Both the position numbers and the translations under genes were made by a program. The notes beneath the pieces were generated by a model. That model was not told the DNA's origin. It ran no database searches and saw only the letters and a program-made list of their open reading frames with translations. Of a stretch of DNA of 64,000 bases, positions 12,141 through 23,594 are shown in pieces. Source of the stretch: Periplaneta americana (Eukaryota > Arthropoda > Insecta > Blattodea > Blattidae); contig NC_091120.1 in NCBI RefSeq assembly GCF_040183065.1, forward strand, positions 74,812,708 to 74,876,707, in the 5' to 3' direction. The stretch's first letter is position 1. Each line of letters opens with the position of its first letter.

Positions 12141-12199
12141 ATTGATTGATTAATTGATTGATTGATTCATTCATTCATTCATTCATTCATTCATTCATT
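12141..12199 (+). repeat. (GATT)n/(ATTC)n microsatellite
   Basis: Tandem GATT units pass into ATTC units. Shorter in copy B (about 37270-37303). Confidence 0.85.
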
Positions 12200-12264
12200 G
12201 CAACAGCACGCATCATGAAGTTACAATCATTAGAGCTTGAGAGTGCCTTTATTTTTGTTAATAC

Positions 12265-13037
12265 TGTGACAGCCACATAGAGACTCGAACACGCGTCCCG
12301 CAAGAGTCGCGCGGGAGTCGACACGGGCTCCACGGAGCACTGGGGGGGGGGGCGGCGCGCGGCGTGGAGAGGAGAGGAGAAACGGCGACATGCTGGGCCG
12401 CGGGAGAGAGTGGGAAGTAAGCAGCTGGTGACTGAGAGGAGAAATCCAGAGAAGTCTGGATAGGCGTAATCTTCTAGGCATCTGTCGATTGATCGCGAAA
12501 TCGTACACTCCAGAAACTATGGTTTAGTTATAAATATGACACGCGAGTGAACTTGAGTAGTTGTTGTTGTTGTAATCGTTGGACAGCAAGCCAGCCAGTC
12601 TTGTGTAGCAGTGAAGCCAGCTTCGAGACCGGAGTTCGACTTGAGTGTGTCCGCAGCTGTGTGAGCGTCCGAAGTCCTGAGTTTGAGGGCAGTGAACCGC
12701 AGTTGGGGGACCTGAGTTCGAAGTTCAGTGGACTGTCTCTGAAGGTCTGGGGTTCAAGATATTGTGAACTAGAGTGACTGAGCTAGAAGAAGTAGCCAAG
12801 GCAAACGAACTGTGAACTGAGAACTGACAGTTCTGTGTTCTAAATAGTGTTTTGTGAGCATTAGTTAAGATTAGCAGTACACTGTTGTTCTCAATAATCC
12901 AAGTAAATTGTCTTTGTAGTCTGTGGAGTGTAATAACGAATACTGTGTTGCAGTGTGGAGTGGAAATCCCATTGTTGACGGAAGTGTTTATGTTCAATTA
13001 TAGAAAGTAATTATTGTTGTTTTGTATTAAAGCTACA
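12265..13037. mobile_element. Probable solo LTR of an LTR retrotransposon (fossil)
   Basis: A block of about 773 bp, absent from copy B (near 37362), begins TGTGACAG and ends CTACA. It is GC-rich in its first part, unlike its surroundings. The flanks (AATAC and ATAAC) look like an imperfect 5-bp target duplication. No internal region, gag or pol is present, so it is the usual solo remnant left by LTR recombination. Family (Gypsy or BEL/Pao) is unresolved. It is probably younger than the duplication, because only copy A has it. Confidence 0.55.
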
Positions 13038-13099
13038 ATAACTTTATCTCCTTAAAAATGGTTTATTAGTGAAATAATAATATATCCACTTAGAATAAT

Positions 13100-14120
13100 T
13101 AAAAGACATAGGCCATATTAACAACTACTCTTTCAGAGGTAGCCTATGCATTTTGAGTTTAAAGTATGAATGTTACAATAGTAAGTGTGTACTTATTTGC
13201 TCTTCTACTTTGTAAGTAATTACAATTTATTTCATTCTTGTATTTGTTTACATATCAGATTTAATCTATGCATTACGCTTATTTCCTTTGTTGTTACCGA
13301 TGTTCATTAGTTGATTTATATATTAGTTATGAAGATAAATGTACCAAAGCGTCCAATCAATTATAGGCCTATTTCAAGCTGACATATTTTTAATTAGGAA
13401 AAGTAAATTTTCTTTAGTTGTTCCTCCATTTGTGTAGCTAGAAATGTCGGCAAAGTTCCTGTATGGTGAAGTGAGCCTGTTGTTCTGTTAGCGAGCAAGA
13501 CATTAGGCGCAATTACTTGAAAGTTGGATATTCGGTTGGATGCTCAACCTCGCTGGTTGTCCTGCGATCGGTCGAATATAAACCGGTTCCAAGAGCTGTT
13601 CTGCAGATCTCTGGTCAGAACCTCAATTAGAGGTAGTAATAGTGATGCTAGTGGTGGTAATAAATACCACGTATTTCATTCTATTTTGTGTCACAGTCGT
13701 CTTATAGTGACACATTTTTTTTTCACTTGGTAAGTTGTATGAATTGTAACGGACAGTTTTGATTAGTATAATAAGTACTGTATTTAAGATAAGTAATTCA
13801 TTCAGATATGCTAGTCTTAAAATTACTCTCAAAATAAGTTTTTTGTTTGGGACGATATTATACATGACAATGAGGCCTACTTCTTTGAACCAAACTTTTT
13901 GAGCGTATATGTGTATAGTTTCATTTTAAATTACTTATTTTGCAATGAAGATATAAAGAAGAAGATCATTCTTACCAGTTTGTAGTAAGTCGATGATTGA
14001 ACCTAGGAGCATGAAATAAATTAAAGTTCAACTTTGCCAATTATTTTTCGAGTATATTAAAGGAGTATATTTTCTAGATGAATTTTTTTGTGGATACTGA
14101 ATCTGAAGTTGTGTCCACAA
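13100..14120. other. First-intron sequence of the cytokine-like gene, nothing else seen
   Basis: Collinear with about 37390-38420 in copy B. AT-rich, no element ends recognised. Confidence 0.4.
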
Positions 14121-14123
14121 CAT

Positions 14124-14171
<48 letters not shown>
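14124..14171 (+). repeat. (AG)n microsatellite
   Basis: About 24 AG units. Copy B has only a few units at the equivalent place (38458-38470). Confidence 0.95.
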
Positions 14172-14174
<3 letters not shown>

Positions 14175-15854
14175 TGTTTATACAGGGATATCATTTTATT
14201 TTTACTAACATTTCTAATATTAAAGGTTCAAAATCGGAAACACCCCCTTCCACTGGAGTTCGACGATACTGGTGTAAAATACAAACAAATCACTTTAGTA
14301 GATATAGGAGGGAAGAAAAGTAGTTCATCCATTTACATAAAGTAGGAAATATCGCGATTTTGAGTTTGATAACTTTCATTGGGTTTTTCTTTAATCAAAA
14401 TACAGTACTGTATTAACAATAAGTGTTTTTACTCCATTCGGACGTATTCATTATGCAGTGTAGCCTACATTATACTGTCTACAGCACATTGGCGTATAAT
14501 ATAGAAATGAAGTTACATTGAAAAATAATCATAATATGGGTATTTAAACACATTTTTGAAAATGGTGGTCGTTCATTTCAATACAGGCTTCAGTTCTTTT
14601 TTTTTTTGCATATTATCGCACTATAGACTATTGTACCTAATTCCAATTACCAGTTTCGTCCTTCATACTAGTAACTCATGTTAAAATAATTCTCTACCTA
14701 CTCTATAAAAGAGTACCTTACGTACTGTAAATTCAATCTTCACTTCTGCCCGATCCGAAAAGATAAAATTACTCAGACATTATATCTACTGTCCGTCCAA
14801 TGGTTATGTCGCAGGATCGTAGAAAGGGAGGAAATCACGTGACAGTTAATTACTTAACGAGGCCCTTTTATTTAAGTTAAGTTTAAGTTGTATAATATTA
14901 CGTAGACGTCCAATTACTAACAGAAATTAATGTTTTCAGAAAAGAGCAAAGATAACCCAACTACTACCCTTTACAGAGGGACGAGCAGAAGCCGTTGGGG
15001 GAAACCGGGGATGAGCCATAGGGAAACGGACGACAGTACCTGTACGAGAATATGATTCAATATATTGAAAGCGAACATATTTCTGGAACGTTCTTTACTC
15101 ACTCAGTACTGTTTGTGTTTACCATGACCGTAAGGCGACTTCGACTGTATACGCTTGGTTCTGTGTGGAGAACGGTTCGAACTGTACTAATAGAGAAGGT
15201 GAGAGTGAAGTACATTAAAAAACTCAGTACAATAAAAATTGAAGTAAAAATAAAATGATGTCCCTGTACATAGATGTGTGGTTCGTAGATGAATTTTATT
15301 CTGGATATTGAATCTGAAGTTATATTCAGAAGATTAGAGAGAGAAATGGAGAGAGTTCGTGTTTATACATAATTGGATAGACAGGAAATAACTCACAGAC
15401 CACTTTGTTGGTATCAAAGGATGCTGATAACGCGAATTCCTAACAAAATCCTTGAATCTACTGTTCGTTTCGCAACGTTTCCTTTAAGCCACATGGGCGA
15501 ACAAGCTACAGCGTCAAATTTCAACATCGAGTTCACGATTTGAAATCCTAATCAAATTAAGCGGCATTATGGTGGACAAATACGTGTTTTATGTTTTATT
15601 TATAAGGTACTTTCGTTTCTCTGTCAGAACTATAACATTTCTTCCTAAACATTATCTTTATGCAACATTGATTTACTCCTCCAAGGGTAAAGTAGAAGAC
15701 AGTAAATTATTAAAGCTTCGACACATTACTAATAGTGATGAATGATTGAGGATAATTGACAAAACATTAAAGTGCCCATCATTTGGTAAAAAAATTGCTT
15801 TTATTTATTGTGATTGGGGATATGAAAATGTATATTTTCATGTGGTTTTATCCC

Positions 15855-16080
15855 AGAAATGCATATAAGAGTGTTAGGTGGGAGACCTGAGTGATGATGA
15901 TCCTTTGGGGAGGCCGAGACATATGTGGGAGGATAATATTAAAATGGATTTGAGGGAGGTGGGATATGATGCTAGGGACTGGATTAACTTTGCTCAGGAT
16001 AGGGACCGTTGGCTGACTTATGTGAGGACGGAAACGAAACGTCGGGTTCTCTAAAAGCCATTTGTAAGTAAGTATAATTC
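15855..16080 (+). mobile_element. LINE 3' end (C-terminal tail of reverse-transcriptase ORF)
   Basis: The plus strand encodes decayed fragments such as DNIKMDLREVGYDARDWINF and DRDRW, the C-terminal tail of a family of insect non-LTR retrotransposons. It ends in a GTAAGTAAGTA run. A better copy is at 60146-60548. The copy-B equivalent (38985-39440) is split by a MITE. Confidence 0.7.
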
Positions 16081-16249
16081 CGTGGAGTTTAGTCAAAACA
16101 TGATAACTTAAAAAACCTGTTTTAAGATATGAGTATTTTTATTTTAACTTTTCTTATAGAGATCATAATTCTATCTATAGTTTACATACAAATGTGAATG
16201 AAAATAATATAAGATTAAATGGAGATATCACGACAATACCAAATGAAAG

Positions 16250-16487
16250 GTCGACCTCGGTAGCGTTATCGGTATAGCTCTGGCCTACTGTGCTCGAGGT
16301 TGTGGGTTCGATCCCGGCCCAGGTTGATGGCATTTAAGCGTGCTTAAATGCGACAGGCTCATGTCAGTAGATTTACTGGCATGTAAAAACTCCTACGGGA
16401 GAAATTTCCGGCACATCGGCGACGCTGATATAACTTCTGCAGTTGCGAGCGTCGTTAAATTAACCATAATTTAAATTTATTTTCTTT
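16250..16487 (+). mobile_element. tRNA-headed SINE, type 3, copy A only
   Basis: A perfect 15-bp target duplication, AATACCAAATGAAAG, flanks it at 16235-16249 and 16488-16502. Copy B retains the empty site near 39590. The head has an A-box-like TCGGTATAGCTCTGG and a B box, GGTTCGATCCC. The tail contains GCGTCGTTAAATTAACC, shared with types 1 and 2. Confidence 0.92.
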
Positions 16488-16689
16488 AATACCAAATGAA
16501 AGATAAATGTTTTATATTATAGGGCTACACTTTCAGCTAAAAAAGGCCATTTTTGGAGCTGTCATGTTCTGACCAAACACCACAGAATTAGAATTTGAAA
16601 GTGTATATTTTCATGTGGCTTTATAGAATGTTCCTGACTTCCAGAAGCAATAGCACGAGTCGCTGAAAACTACTGGTGTGACCACTTAC

Positions 16690-16742
16690 CTTCTGCTGAA
16701 CTTCCTCGGAAATGGCAGGCACGAACAGTTGAGGTTGTTCTG
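16690..16742 (-). other. 5' UTR exon of cytokine-like gene A
   Basis: On the minus strand a strong donor, AG|GTAAGTGG, ends the exon at 16690, about 30 nt plus exon length below a TATA box. It pairs with the acceptor that abuts the ATG at 11091. The arrangement is conserved at 39793 in copy B. The exact transcription start is inferred. Confidence 0.6.
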
Positions 16743-16766
16743 TGTGGCGAAAGCCGGAACAGGCTG

Positions 16767-16842
16767 TTTATAAGCGCCAACCAGCTCTTTGAGTGTCAAG
16801 GCCTGCCGTGAAAGTGATGAGGGCTGACGTTCAATTACGTCA
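16767..16842 (-). promoter_or_regulatory. Promoter of cytokine-like gene A: TATA box and CRE-like inverted repeat
   Basis: The minus strand has TATAAACAGC at 16772-16763. About 53 bp upstream at 16842-16825 is TGACGTAATTGAACGTCA, two CRE half-sites in inverted orientation with a 6-bp spacer. All of this is preserved in copy B. CREB/ATF-type control is inferred from the motif only. Confidence 0.6.
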
Positions 16843-17149
16843 TTGTTGTATATCTATTTGTTCAAAGTAGTGACCGCTGATTTTGTGCAACAGTGGCTTC
16901 TCGCCCACGAAACTCCATTAATATACATTATGAAATACAATAATTCTTGCTAATATTTACAATGAGTCTTTATACCTTTCATCCATTACTTAGTCCTTTC
17001 TTTGTTTTACATAAAGCGAGTGAACATAAAATGGATAAGAAATGTACCGGGCCTCTACCATACCGAGGGAAACAAAAGGATAGACGAAGTTCCGTGTGGG
17101 TTATGTAAGGAGTATAGCTTGCCATCGTCCAGCGCTACTTAGTTCAGTG

Positions 17150-17329
17150 AACATACGAAAACAAAACACAGCTAGGCGGTTGAAAATGAATGCTACAATA
17201 GACGAATTTGGTAGCGAACACGTCATTAGGGAAGAAGAAAATGTATTTCATCAGAAAGAAAGAAAAATTATTCATTTGAAACACTTGAAATATTTACAGT
17301 CATTGATTATAATTTGTAGAGACTCTTAA
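17150..17329 (+). other. Unrecognised ORF kept open in both duplicates
   Basis: About 60 codons with MNATIDEFGSEHVIREEENV and ending IICRDS. The copy-B partner (40278-40460) is open over the same stretch with about ten amino-acid changes. The composition is charged. No family recognised. It could be a 5' remnant of an old element lying upstream of the cytokine-like promoter. Confidence 0.25.
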
Positions 17330-18154
17330 AGCACGCACTTAAAATGTGTTTTATTTCAAGTTTGTGCAGATATTTATATTTTTTCATTTGTTAATTAAGG
17401 ACCCTTTTTCCAAAACTCACTTTCTCCAGAAATGAGCAAAATTGAGTTTTGTGTAGTATATACTTAAGAAAACTATACATATTTTGCTTTTGATGTGTAC
17501 TCGTATATGTACCAAATACTGTCTAATAGTGAAGTGTTTAACATGGAATTTGCAAATTATTGCTTTACATACAATTTTTCAATGAGTTATTTGCGTCTCC
17601 TGAAAAATTACAATTTTGAAGAAAGCGAGTTTTGGAAAAAAAAAAAAAAAAGGTCCTAAATACTGAACTTCAATTAGATGTAAAGCATCGAGATACGTTT
17701 TACTTACGGTACTGTAAAAAGCAGGAATAGATAAATTCCGGGCGTCTGATTGCCATGGTGACTAAAAATATGTGGCGCCTTAATTGTTTGAGTTCAAAAT
17801 ATTTTAAGACTTCTATTTCATTTATGTCACTACGACTGATACATAGGAGTAATGTTAACAAAAGCTGTGGTAGGAAGAAATTCGAATGTGCATTTTAAAT
17901 TAATATCATTACGTTTGTTACGCATCTCAAAATATTGTCCTACATGGCTTCAGAATTTCTCTGAGAGAGTGTATTTGCATTTCGTAGGTATTTAATATTA
18001 TTTAATATATTATTTCAGTAAATTTATTTTGTCTTAGCTCGAATGGTTTCCTGATTGCATGTCTGGACGAAATGTGATGGTTTCTGAAATGAAAATAAGG
18101 GGGGTGACTCTTGTTGTTTTTTTAAGTTTCGTCTATCCCAAATAAAAATTATCT

Positions 18155-18160
<6 letters not shown>

Positions 18161-18192
<32 letters not shown>

Positions 18193-18240
18193 ATGCGCGT
18201 GCGCGTGTGCGTGTGTGTGTGCGTGCGTGCGCGCGCTTTA
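18161..18240 (+). repeat. (GT)n / (GC)-rich microsatellite
   Basis: Alternating purine-pyrimidine tract of about 80 bp, a potential Z-DNA former. Copy B lacks it (near 41235). Confidence 0.95.
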
Positions 18241-18277
18241 ACCATGTACTTCATTATTGCTATTATTAAAACCAAGT

Positions 18278-18378
18278 GGTATTTCATCAGTGTTTGTATT
18301 TCTTTTTTGTATTTATATGTGCTATCTGGTAGGATGGAAGAGAAGGCCTTATGGCCTTAATCCTGTCATATTAAATAA

Positions 18379-18437
<59 letters not shown>
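18278..18437 (+). mobile_element. LINE 3' end with (ATT)n tail, copy A only
   Basis: It contains GGAAGAGAAGGCCTTATGGC followed by CTTAAT and an ATT repeat of about 60 bp. The same 3' end occurs at 59222-59285. Copy B lacks it and instead has a SINE at nearly the same place (41291), both within the AACCCAAGTGG region. Confidence 0.65.
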
Positions 18438-18765
18438 GTATTTCTGTTGTTCACCAACTTACAAATACAGGTACACGAATAAACAAATGTAGACACATAG
18501 TATCGGTGCATGAAGGAAGACTGCCTAGTTCACTACAGTGTGAACTGTTGACTGGAAATTTGCTCTTCTTACGAAGCTAGTACGATCGATGTACACCTAA
18601 CTTGTATTAAAAGTAATCAAACGCGGATGACAATTTTGTGACAACAAGAACTTTTAATTTTTCATGACTCCTTTTTCATAATATATTTGTAGTAAAATGT
18701 ACTTCACTAGCATTGTATATCAGACTGCTGTTTAATTATCCAATTAATTTCTTTCTTACATCAAC

Positions 18766-18958
18766 CAGTAAGCAACGCATGTTGATAGGCGCTCTTACCA
18801 AACGATCTCAGAAAACACGGCTTCTGGGGAAAAAGCAAAACATTCGTCATGCTGAAGCAATTTTGATGTTGTATGGAGGAGTGTTTAATGATAATAAAAT
18901 GTCATTTGTAAAGTTCGTGAAACAAAACGGTCCATGTTGCACACCTCCAGAAATATGA
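18766..18958 (+). other. Unrecognised ORF, possible exon, shared by both duplicates
   Basis: A frame of about 62 codons after a possible acceptor (TTTCTTACATCAACCAG) reads SKQRMLIGALTKRSQKTRLL and ends CTPPEI then stop. The copy-B version (43789-43979) keeps the same frame and stop despite a 6-nt in-frame deletion. Most differences are amino-acid changing, so constraint is not shown. No homologue recognised. Confidence 0.25.
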
Positions 18959-19079
18959 GACAAATAATTTCCATCCACTTTGATGAATTACTAAATGTGT
19001 CTACATGTTGTAGATATAGGTATAGTGCGTTTTCTAGTAACTAAACGCTTTATGTCGGAAGACTAGCGAGTATTGTAGC

Positions 19080-19500
19080 AATCTGCCCTTGAGTACTTGT
19101 TTCTATCTCATCTTGGGTACTTGTTTCTTACTTTCCTTGAGTATTTGTTCCTGTTTACTCCTGACTGTTTTTTTTCTGTCTGCCGTGAATTTTTCTGCCT
19201 GCCCCTAGATGTCTAGATGCCCTTGGTTTCTCCGTGTGTCTCTGGGTTTTTTCTGTTTGACAGCCGCATCCGTTGCCCAAGTTCTAATGCACTGGTATTT
19301 CCATCCAGACGGCCCAGTTTCGATTCCGACTTTTTCTCGGAATACTCCCTTTTCCCTCTGATCATTTTTTCATTCCATCAACACTCTCCACCTTCTCCTC
19401 AGTTCATTTGGCTCCTGGGAGTTTATATTTGGCTCTCGGGAGTTTATATTTGGCTATCGGGAGTTTCTACTTGGCTCTTGAGCGTATCTGTTTAACTCTT
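19080..19500 (+). repeat. Short 24-bp-type minisatellite tracts
   Basis: Degenerate units with CTTGAGTACTTGTTTCT occur at 19080-19160 and units of GGCTCTCGGGAGTTTATATTT at 19398-19475. The first corresponds to the greatly expanded array at 44196-44965 in copy B. Confidence 0.75.
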
Positions 19501-20182
19501 TGAGTTTCTATATTTCAATTTTTATGTGTAGGAGGGTTTTTCTTAGTTAAGTTATAACCACATTTATTATTTATTTCCAATTATATTGTTTTACAAACGA
19601 AAGGAACCAAACGACAGCATACAGTTACATATAAATGTGAACGCAGAAGTTAAATTAACCTCATTGTTATGGAAATAAATTACGTAATTCAATACCGATA
19701 AATTTTTATCTTCTTAGCATTCTAAAATCATGAAGTTAATTTTATAACTTCAATGCTATGCCAGTATTATTAATGGAACAATAGTTATATTTGAAGCACA
19801 AGAAATAGTTTTATTAAACATTTAATAATTTATTACTTCATTACAACTTAGTTATGTATAAGAAACAACTCTTCATGATTGTCCACATTTTCTTCTTTGA
19901 GTTCGCGCAAAAAATACAGTTTCTGTTAGATTTCACTAAAGACAGCATCTTCTTACAGTCGAATTTATTGGGCACCAACGAATATAAAAGTTTTTTATCG
20001 TCAGATCAAGTTCCCTTGACGCCATCTCCTGAAAATGAAAGAGTACAACATAAGTAAAGTAGCAAAATACAACCCAAATTCATTGCTAAATGGTTTTGAA
20101 TGCGTGGTAACATGTCAAACATTAATTTCACAAATAAATCAGAACCAAAAATAAACATTGGTTAAATTCATAAATACATATG

Positions 20183-20658
20183 CAGGGTGGAAATGAAATA
20201 ACCCTGCAGATTTTCAGAGCGAATAGTCATATTGTATCTAATAAAAAAGTGTCATATCATATTGGTGGAAAAAATTTATAGTTTTTTCAGAAAAAAAAAT
20301 ATTTTCCCCAAATGTTTAACAGTCTCTTATTCGGTAACTATTGCGAGTAGGATCATGATTTTTGTCCCTAGCGATAGGAAATCTAATAAATAATCATTTA
20401 TCCTTCTGGCGTATTTCAGTAGCAGCGTCGTAGCCAGAGAGTAGCTCACCTATCGAGACGGATGAAGTTGACTGACTTCTTACATTTGTATTATGAGAAG
20501 AGTGTGTTAGCGGCGATGTTTTCAAACTGCTGCAACTTCGAACTTAATTTTCTAATTAACCGTGTACTTAATCACAAAATAAAATATAGGTTTTCTATTA
20601 TTTTAAGTGTACCCTATTGCCGCTTTCAATCTGCAGGATTATTTCACTTCCACTCTGT
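20183..20658. mobile_element. MITE with TIR CAGGGTGGAAATGAAATAA
   Basis: The left end reads CAGGGTGGAAATGAAATAAC. The right end read on the other strand gives CAGAGTGGAAGTGAAATAAT. Both run into CCTGCAGATT, for a TIR of about 30 bp. It looks like a Tc1/mariner-type non-autonomous element. It is also present at 46051-46523 in copy B, and relatives occur at 2895, 25870, 61448 and 61932. There is no transposase. Confidence 0.75.
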
Positions 20659-20734
20659 GTAAATCATATCGAGTTTGATGTCTATGGACCAGGCTTCTAG
20701 AATAATGGAACACCCAAACAAAACATTCTAGAAT

Positions 20735-20991
20735 TTTATTTAGTTGGTTGTTTTAAGACGTTTCATCAACTGCTATGGTTATTTAGCGTCTGAATGAGAT
20801 GAAGGTGATGATGATACAGAGATGAGTCCAGGGCCCAATGCTGCAACTTATCCAGCATTTGCTCTTAATGGGTTGGGGAAAACCTCGGAAAAAACCTGAA
20901 CTAGGTAACTTGTCCCAATCAGGATTTGAACCTGGGCTCGCTAGTTTCACGGTCATATGTGCTAATCGTTACTTCACAGCGGTGGACCAAT
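20735..20991 (-). mobile_element. tRNA-headed SINE, type 1
   Basis: The minus-strand head has a B-box-like GGTTCAAATCC. The target duplication is ATTCTAGAAT at 20725-20734 and 20992-21001. It is more diverged than the copy at 450. Shared with copy B (46591-46833), so it predates the duplication. Confidence 0.8.
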
Positions 20992-21177
20992 ATTCTAGAA
21001 TAAATCTGATTTTATTAATTAAAAATTCCCTTCCACATTGTGCCTCTCGCAAGCATCGAAGTTCAAATACGTATGTCGGATGCTTCATGCGTGCAGTTCA
21101 CCTTGGCCTGTTATGATCTACTGAAGGGACTAGACATTCGTACGTAATGTATTGCAAGATATTGCGTTTTTTTCTAA

Positions 21178-21440
21178 TTGTTGAGAAAGGTTTATAGTAT
21201 TTTGCAGCGAATTTCTGCAGTTGTAATTTATTCAAAAGATGAAACAAAATATCCAACAAGTTATTTCGAACATTTCGCAAGAAGAGTTCAGTTGAATATT
21301 TCAGAACATTATTGGAGATGTCGGAGGGAAAGTGTCATTTGGAAAGCATCGGAAAGATGGCGAGGACAATTTTATAAATGGTGGAACAGGTGAAAAGGAC
21401 TTAGATTTGATGATAATGATGATGATAATGATGGTAAACA
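21178..21440 (+). other. Duplicated stretch with unrecognised ORF
   Basis: It encodes VQLNISEHYWRCRRESVIWK and then runs into a GAT-rich stretch. The partner is at 46983-47261. The ORF reads like the end of an element but I cannot name it. Confidence 0.2.
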
Positions 21441-22028
21441 TTTTTCTCGCTAAACTGGTTTCAGAAACTAAAGTTAGTACAATAGGTATGGCGAATGATT
21501 TTACGGTAAATGTACGAGGCGTATAACAGAAAATGCCTATCAGCTTTTGGCGTGAGGAAAGCGTCGTATATGGAGCATTCTGTACTTAAACCTTGGGTAT
21601 CTCATGTTATAGGTCTATTGTTAAATGACTCATCTATGGTTATTGTACAATATTATAATTAATGTAATCGTACGTAAGTCAAAACTACGAATTGGTCCAT
21701 GCAGGGTGGGGTCTATTTCTGGTCTCAGTACCCGCATAACCAAAAAATGCCGGTTAAAGGTCAGTATAAGGTCACATATAAAGAACAAGACAGGTGAGCA
21801 CGCTAATTACTATTCGTTGTCCTCTGATTATTGTCGTTGCTGTATGATATATTGCGTTCAATTTGAATTTGATAAACTAAGTAGCCCTAAGTTTCCATAC
21901 CTATAGGATTTATGGCGTGTTCACACTGTTCCCCTCAAATTTAGTCTTCATTTTTCTATATACACTTTTAACACTCGTATATCACTGATTAAATTTCCAG
22001 TTTTTTTTTACTGTGTTAATATTTAGGA

Positions 22029-22250
22029 TTTATCTTGGCTGACTAGTTTTGAAGTATTGTTCTTCATTGTCCAAAGTCTAGTGGAGATCCCACGCTATCT
22101 TCTGGTTTCCTGTTGTGGTCAGGTGTGTTCATTATGATGTCGAAAATGGTGTGTGTTTTGAAATTGAGTTGAGTGTTCAGGATATGAAGTGGGTGTGTTC
22201 TTGTATGTTTATAAATATACAACAAGAACAATATGAAATTTATAAACATA
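22029..22250 (-). mobile_element. Penelope-like element, far C-terminal end
   Basis: The minus strand encodes the tail after the endonuclease (HILNTQLNFKTHTIFDIIMN region). It matches 2262-2380 and 47791-48005. It marks the last position where copies A and B align before the unalignable block. Confidence 0.6.
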
Positions 22251-22744
22251 ACGTTTATAACTAATATAACTGTGCTGATTTTAACAGCTTATTTTTTTGA
22301 GTAGAGTGTAACAAAAAGTTCTAGCACCATATTACTTGCAAATGAATACTTATCTGGGAAGAAATAAATTTTCTCTAAAAGTTAACACCGTTTTACTCGA
22401 TAAGTACTATCCTTATGATTCTGATTTTTATTGTTATCGTTAGAGAAACTGAAAGAAATTGATTTATCCGTTTGCAGTTTTGAAAAAATGAACTGTTTTC
22501 TTACAAATTAAATACAAGATAATACTCTGTTTTTCATACAGAAGAAATATTCTCACTGAAATTTCAAACGGCTCGATCACCTTCACTTCGAAGCGATGTT
22601 ACTGTGTAGGACGATTCATAACTGAGTTCACAAAAACAAATTCAACTAATGGAATATATGAACGCAAAGGACAGAACTACACTAAAAATAAATTAATATA
22701 AAAATGGGTGTATTATAAATCTTTTTAATTTTCTCATTTTTCCC

Positions 22745-23077
22745 ATTGTTCTTAAAATTCGTTGCGACGGGCAAGAATGTCGTCACGTTCCATTAAATAT
22801 TTCTTATTTTCATCGTTTCTGCTGTACTGGAATACTATAGCTTTTAATACTATCCGCAATGAGGAACGTGAAATTTTGATTTGCAGTGCTCCGATTTTAC
22901 GAGCTTACTGCAAAATATCGTTCAAACTGTCTATAAAGTATTCTTTACATAAAGCAAGTACTGTCCGTCTTAAAGTTTCCTGATTAAGTTTGTCGAATAT
23001 TGTAACAGCAGAATGGTGAATACGCTTTTTGGAAGGGCGTTTAGTCTGTTCTCCCTGTTCATTTTCTTTTATGTAAG
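22745..23077 (-). pseudogene. Tc1/IS630-like transposase, N-terminal fragment
   Basis: The minus strand has KRPSKKRIHHSAVTIFDKLN, then TLRRTVLALCKEYFIDSLND. After a frameshift (near 22910) it continues with ISRSSLRIVLKAIVFQYSRN and KKYLMERDDILARRNEF. This is a helix-turn-helix DNA-binding part typical of IS630/Tc1-type transposases. The DDE core is absent. A mariner copy sits immediately upstream of it in a TA (23078-23079). Confidence 0.5.
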
Positions 23078-23079
23078 TA

Positions 23080-23590
23080 CGAGGTGCATCCAGAAAGTAA
23101 GTTTTCCTATTTAAAAAAAAAGGACACACACTTTCAGGAAAACATTTATTGGCAACATGTACAGCTATTTTTCAACATAGCCACCATCAGAATTGAGACA
23201 CTTGTCGTATCGTGGGATCAACTTTTGTATCCCTCTGTCGTAGAACTCTGCCGCCTGTGAATGGAACCAGCGTGTGACAGACGTCTTCAACTATTCGTCG
23301 TTGCCAAAACGCTCACCGGAGGACAGGAATTTCTTGAGGTGCAAGAAAACGTGAAAATCGCTGGGAGCAAGATCAGGACTGTAGGGTGGATGATCAAACA
23401 ACTCCCAGCCAAATTCCGTCAAAACAGCTGCTGTGCGCCGAGCCGTATGTGGACGAGCATTGTCATGGAGGAGCACACCTGCAATAAGCATTCCACGCCT
23501 CTTGTTTTGAATGGCACGTCGCAATTTTCGCAGTGTTTCACAGTAACGGTCAGCGTTCACTGTTTCACCTCTTGGAAGGAAGTCAATGAG
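23080..23590 (-). mobile_element. mariner element, truncated
   Basis: It starts at a TA with CGAGGTGCATCCAGAAAGTA, a mariner-like terminal repeat. The minus strand encodes the transposase C-terminal half, including LLHDNARPHTA and YSPDLAPSDFHVFLHLKKFL, the second and third acidic positions of a mariner DD34D catalytic core. The open stretch is 23560-23291. The N-terminal half and other TIR are missing. The copy stops where the tRNA-headed repeats begin. Confidence 0.85.
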
Positions 23591-23594
23591 CAGA

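Noticed and set aside
12230-12508. 92-codon Pro/Ser-rich minus-strand frame in the GC-rich block
   Set aside because: Lies inside the probable solo LTR, low complexity, no motif; composition explains the open frame.
18163-18580. Frames rich in CVCV and LLLL
   Set aside because: Translations of the GT and ATT microsatellites.
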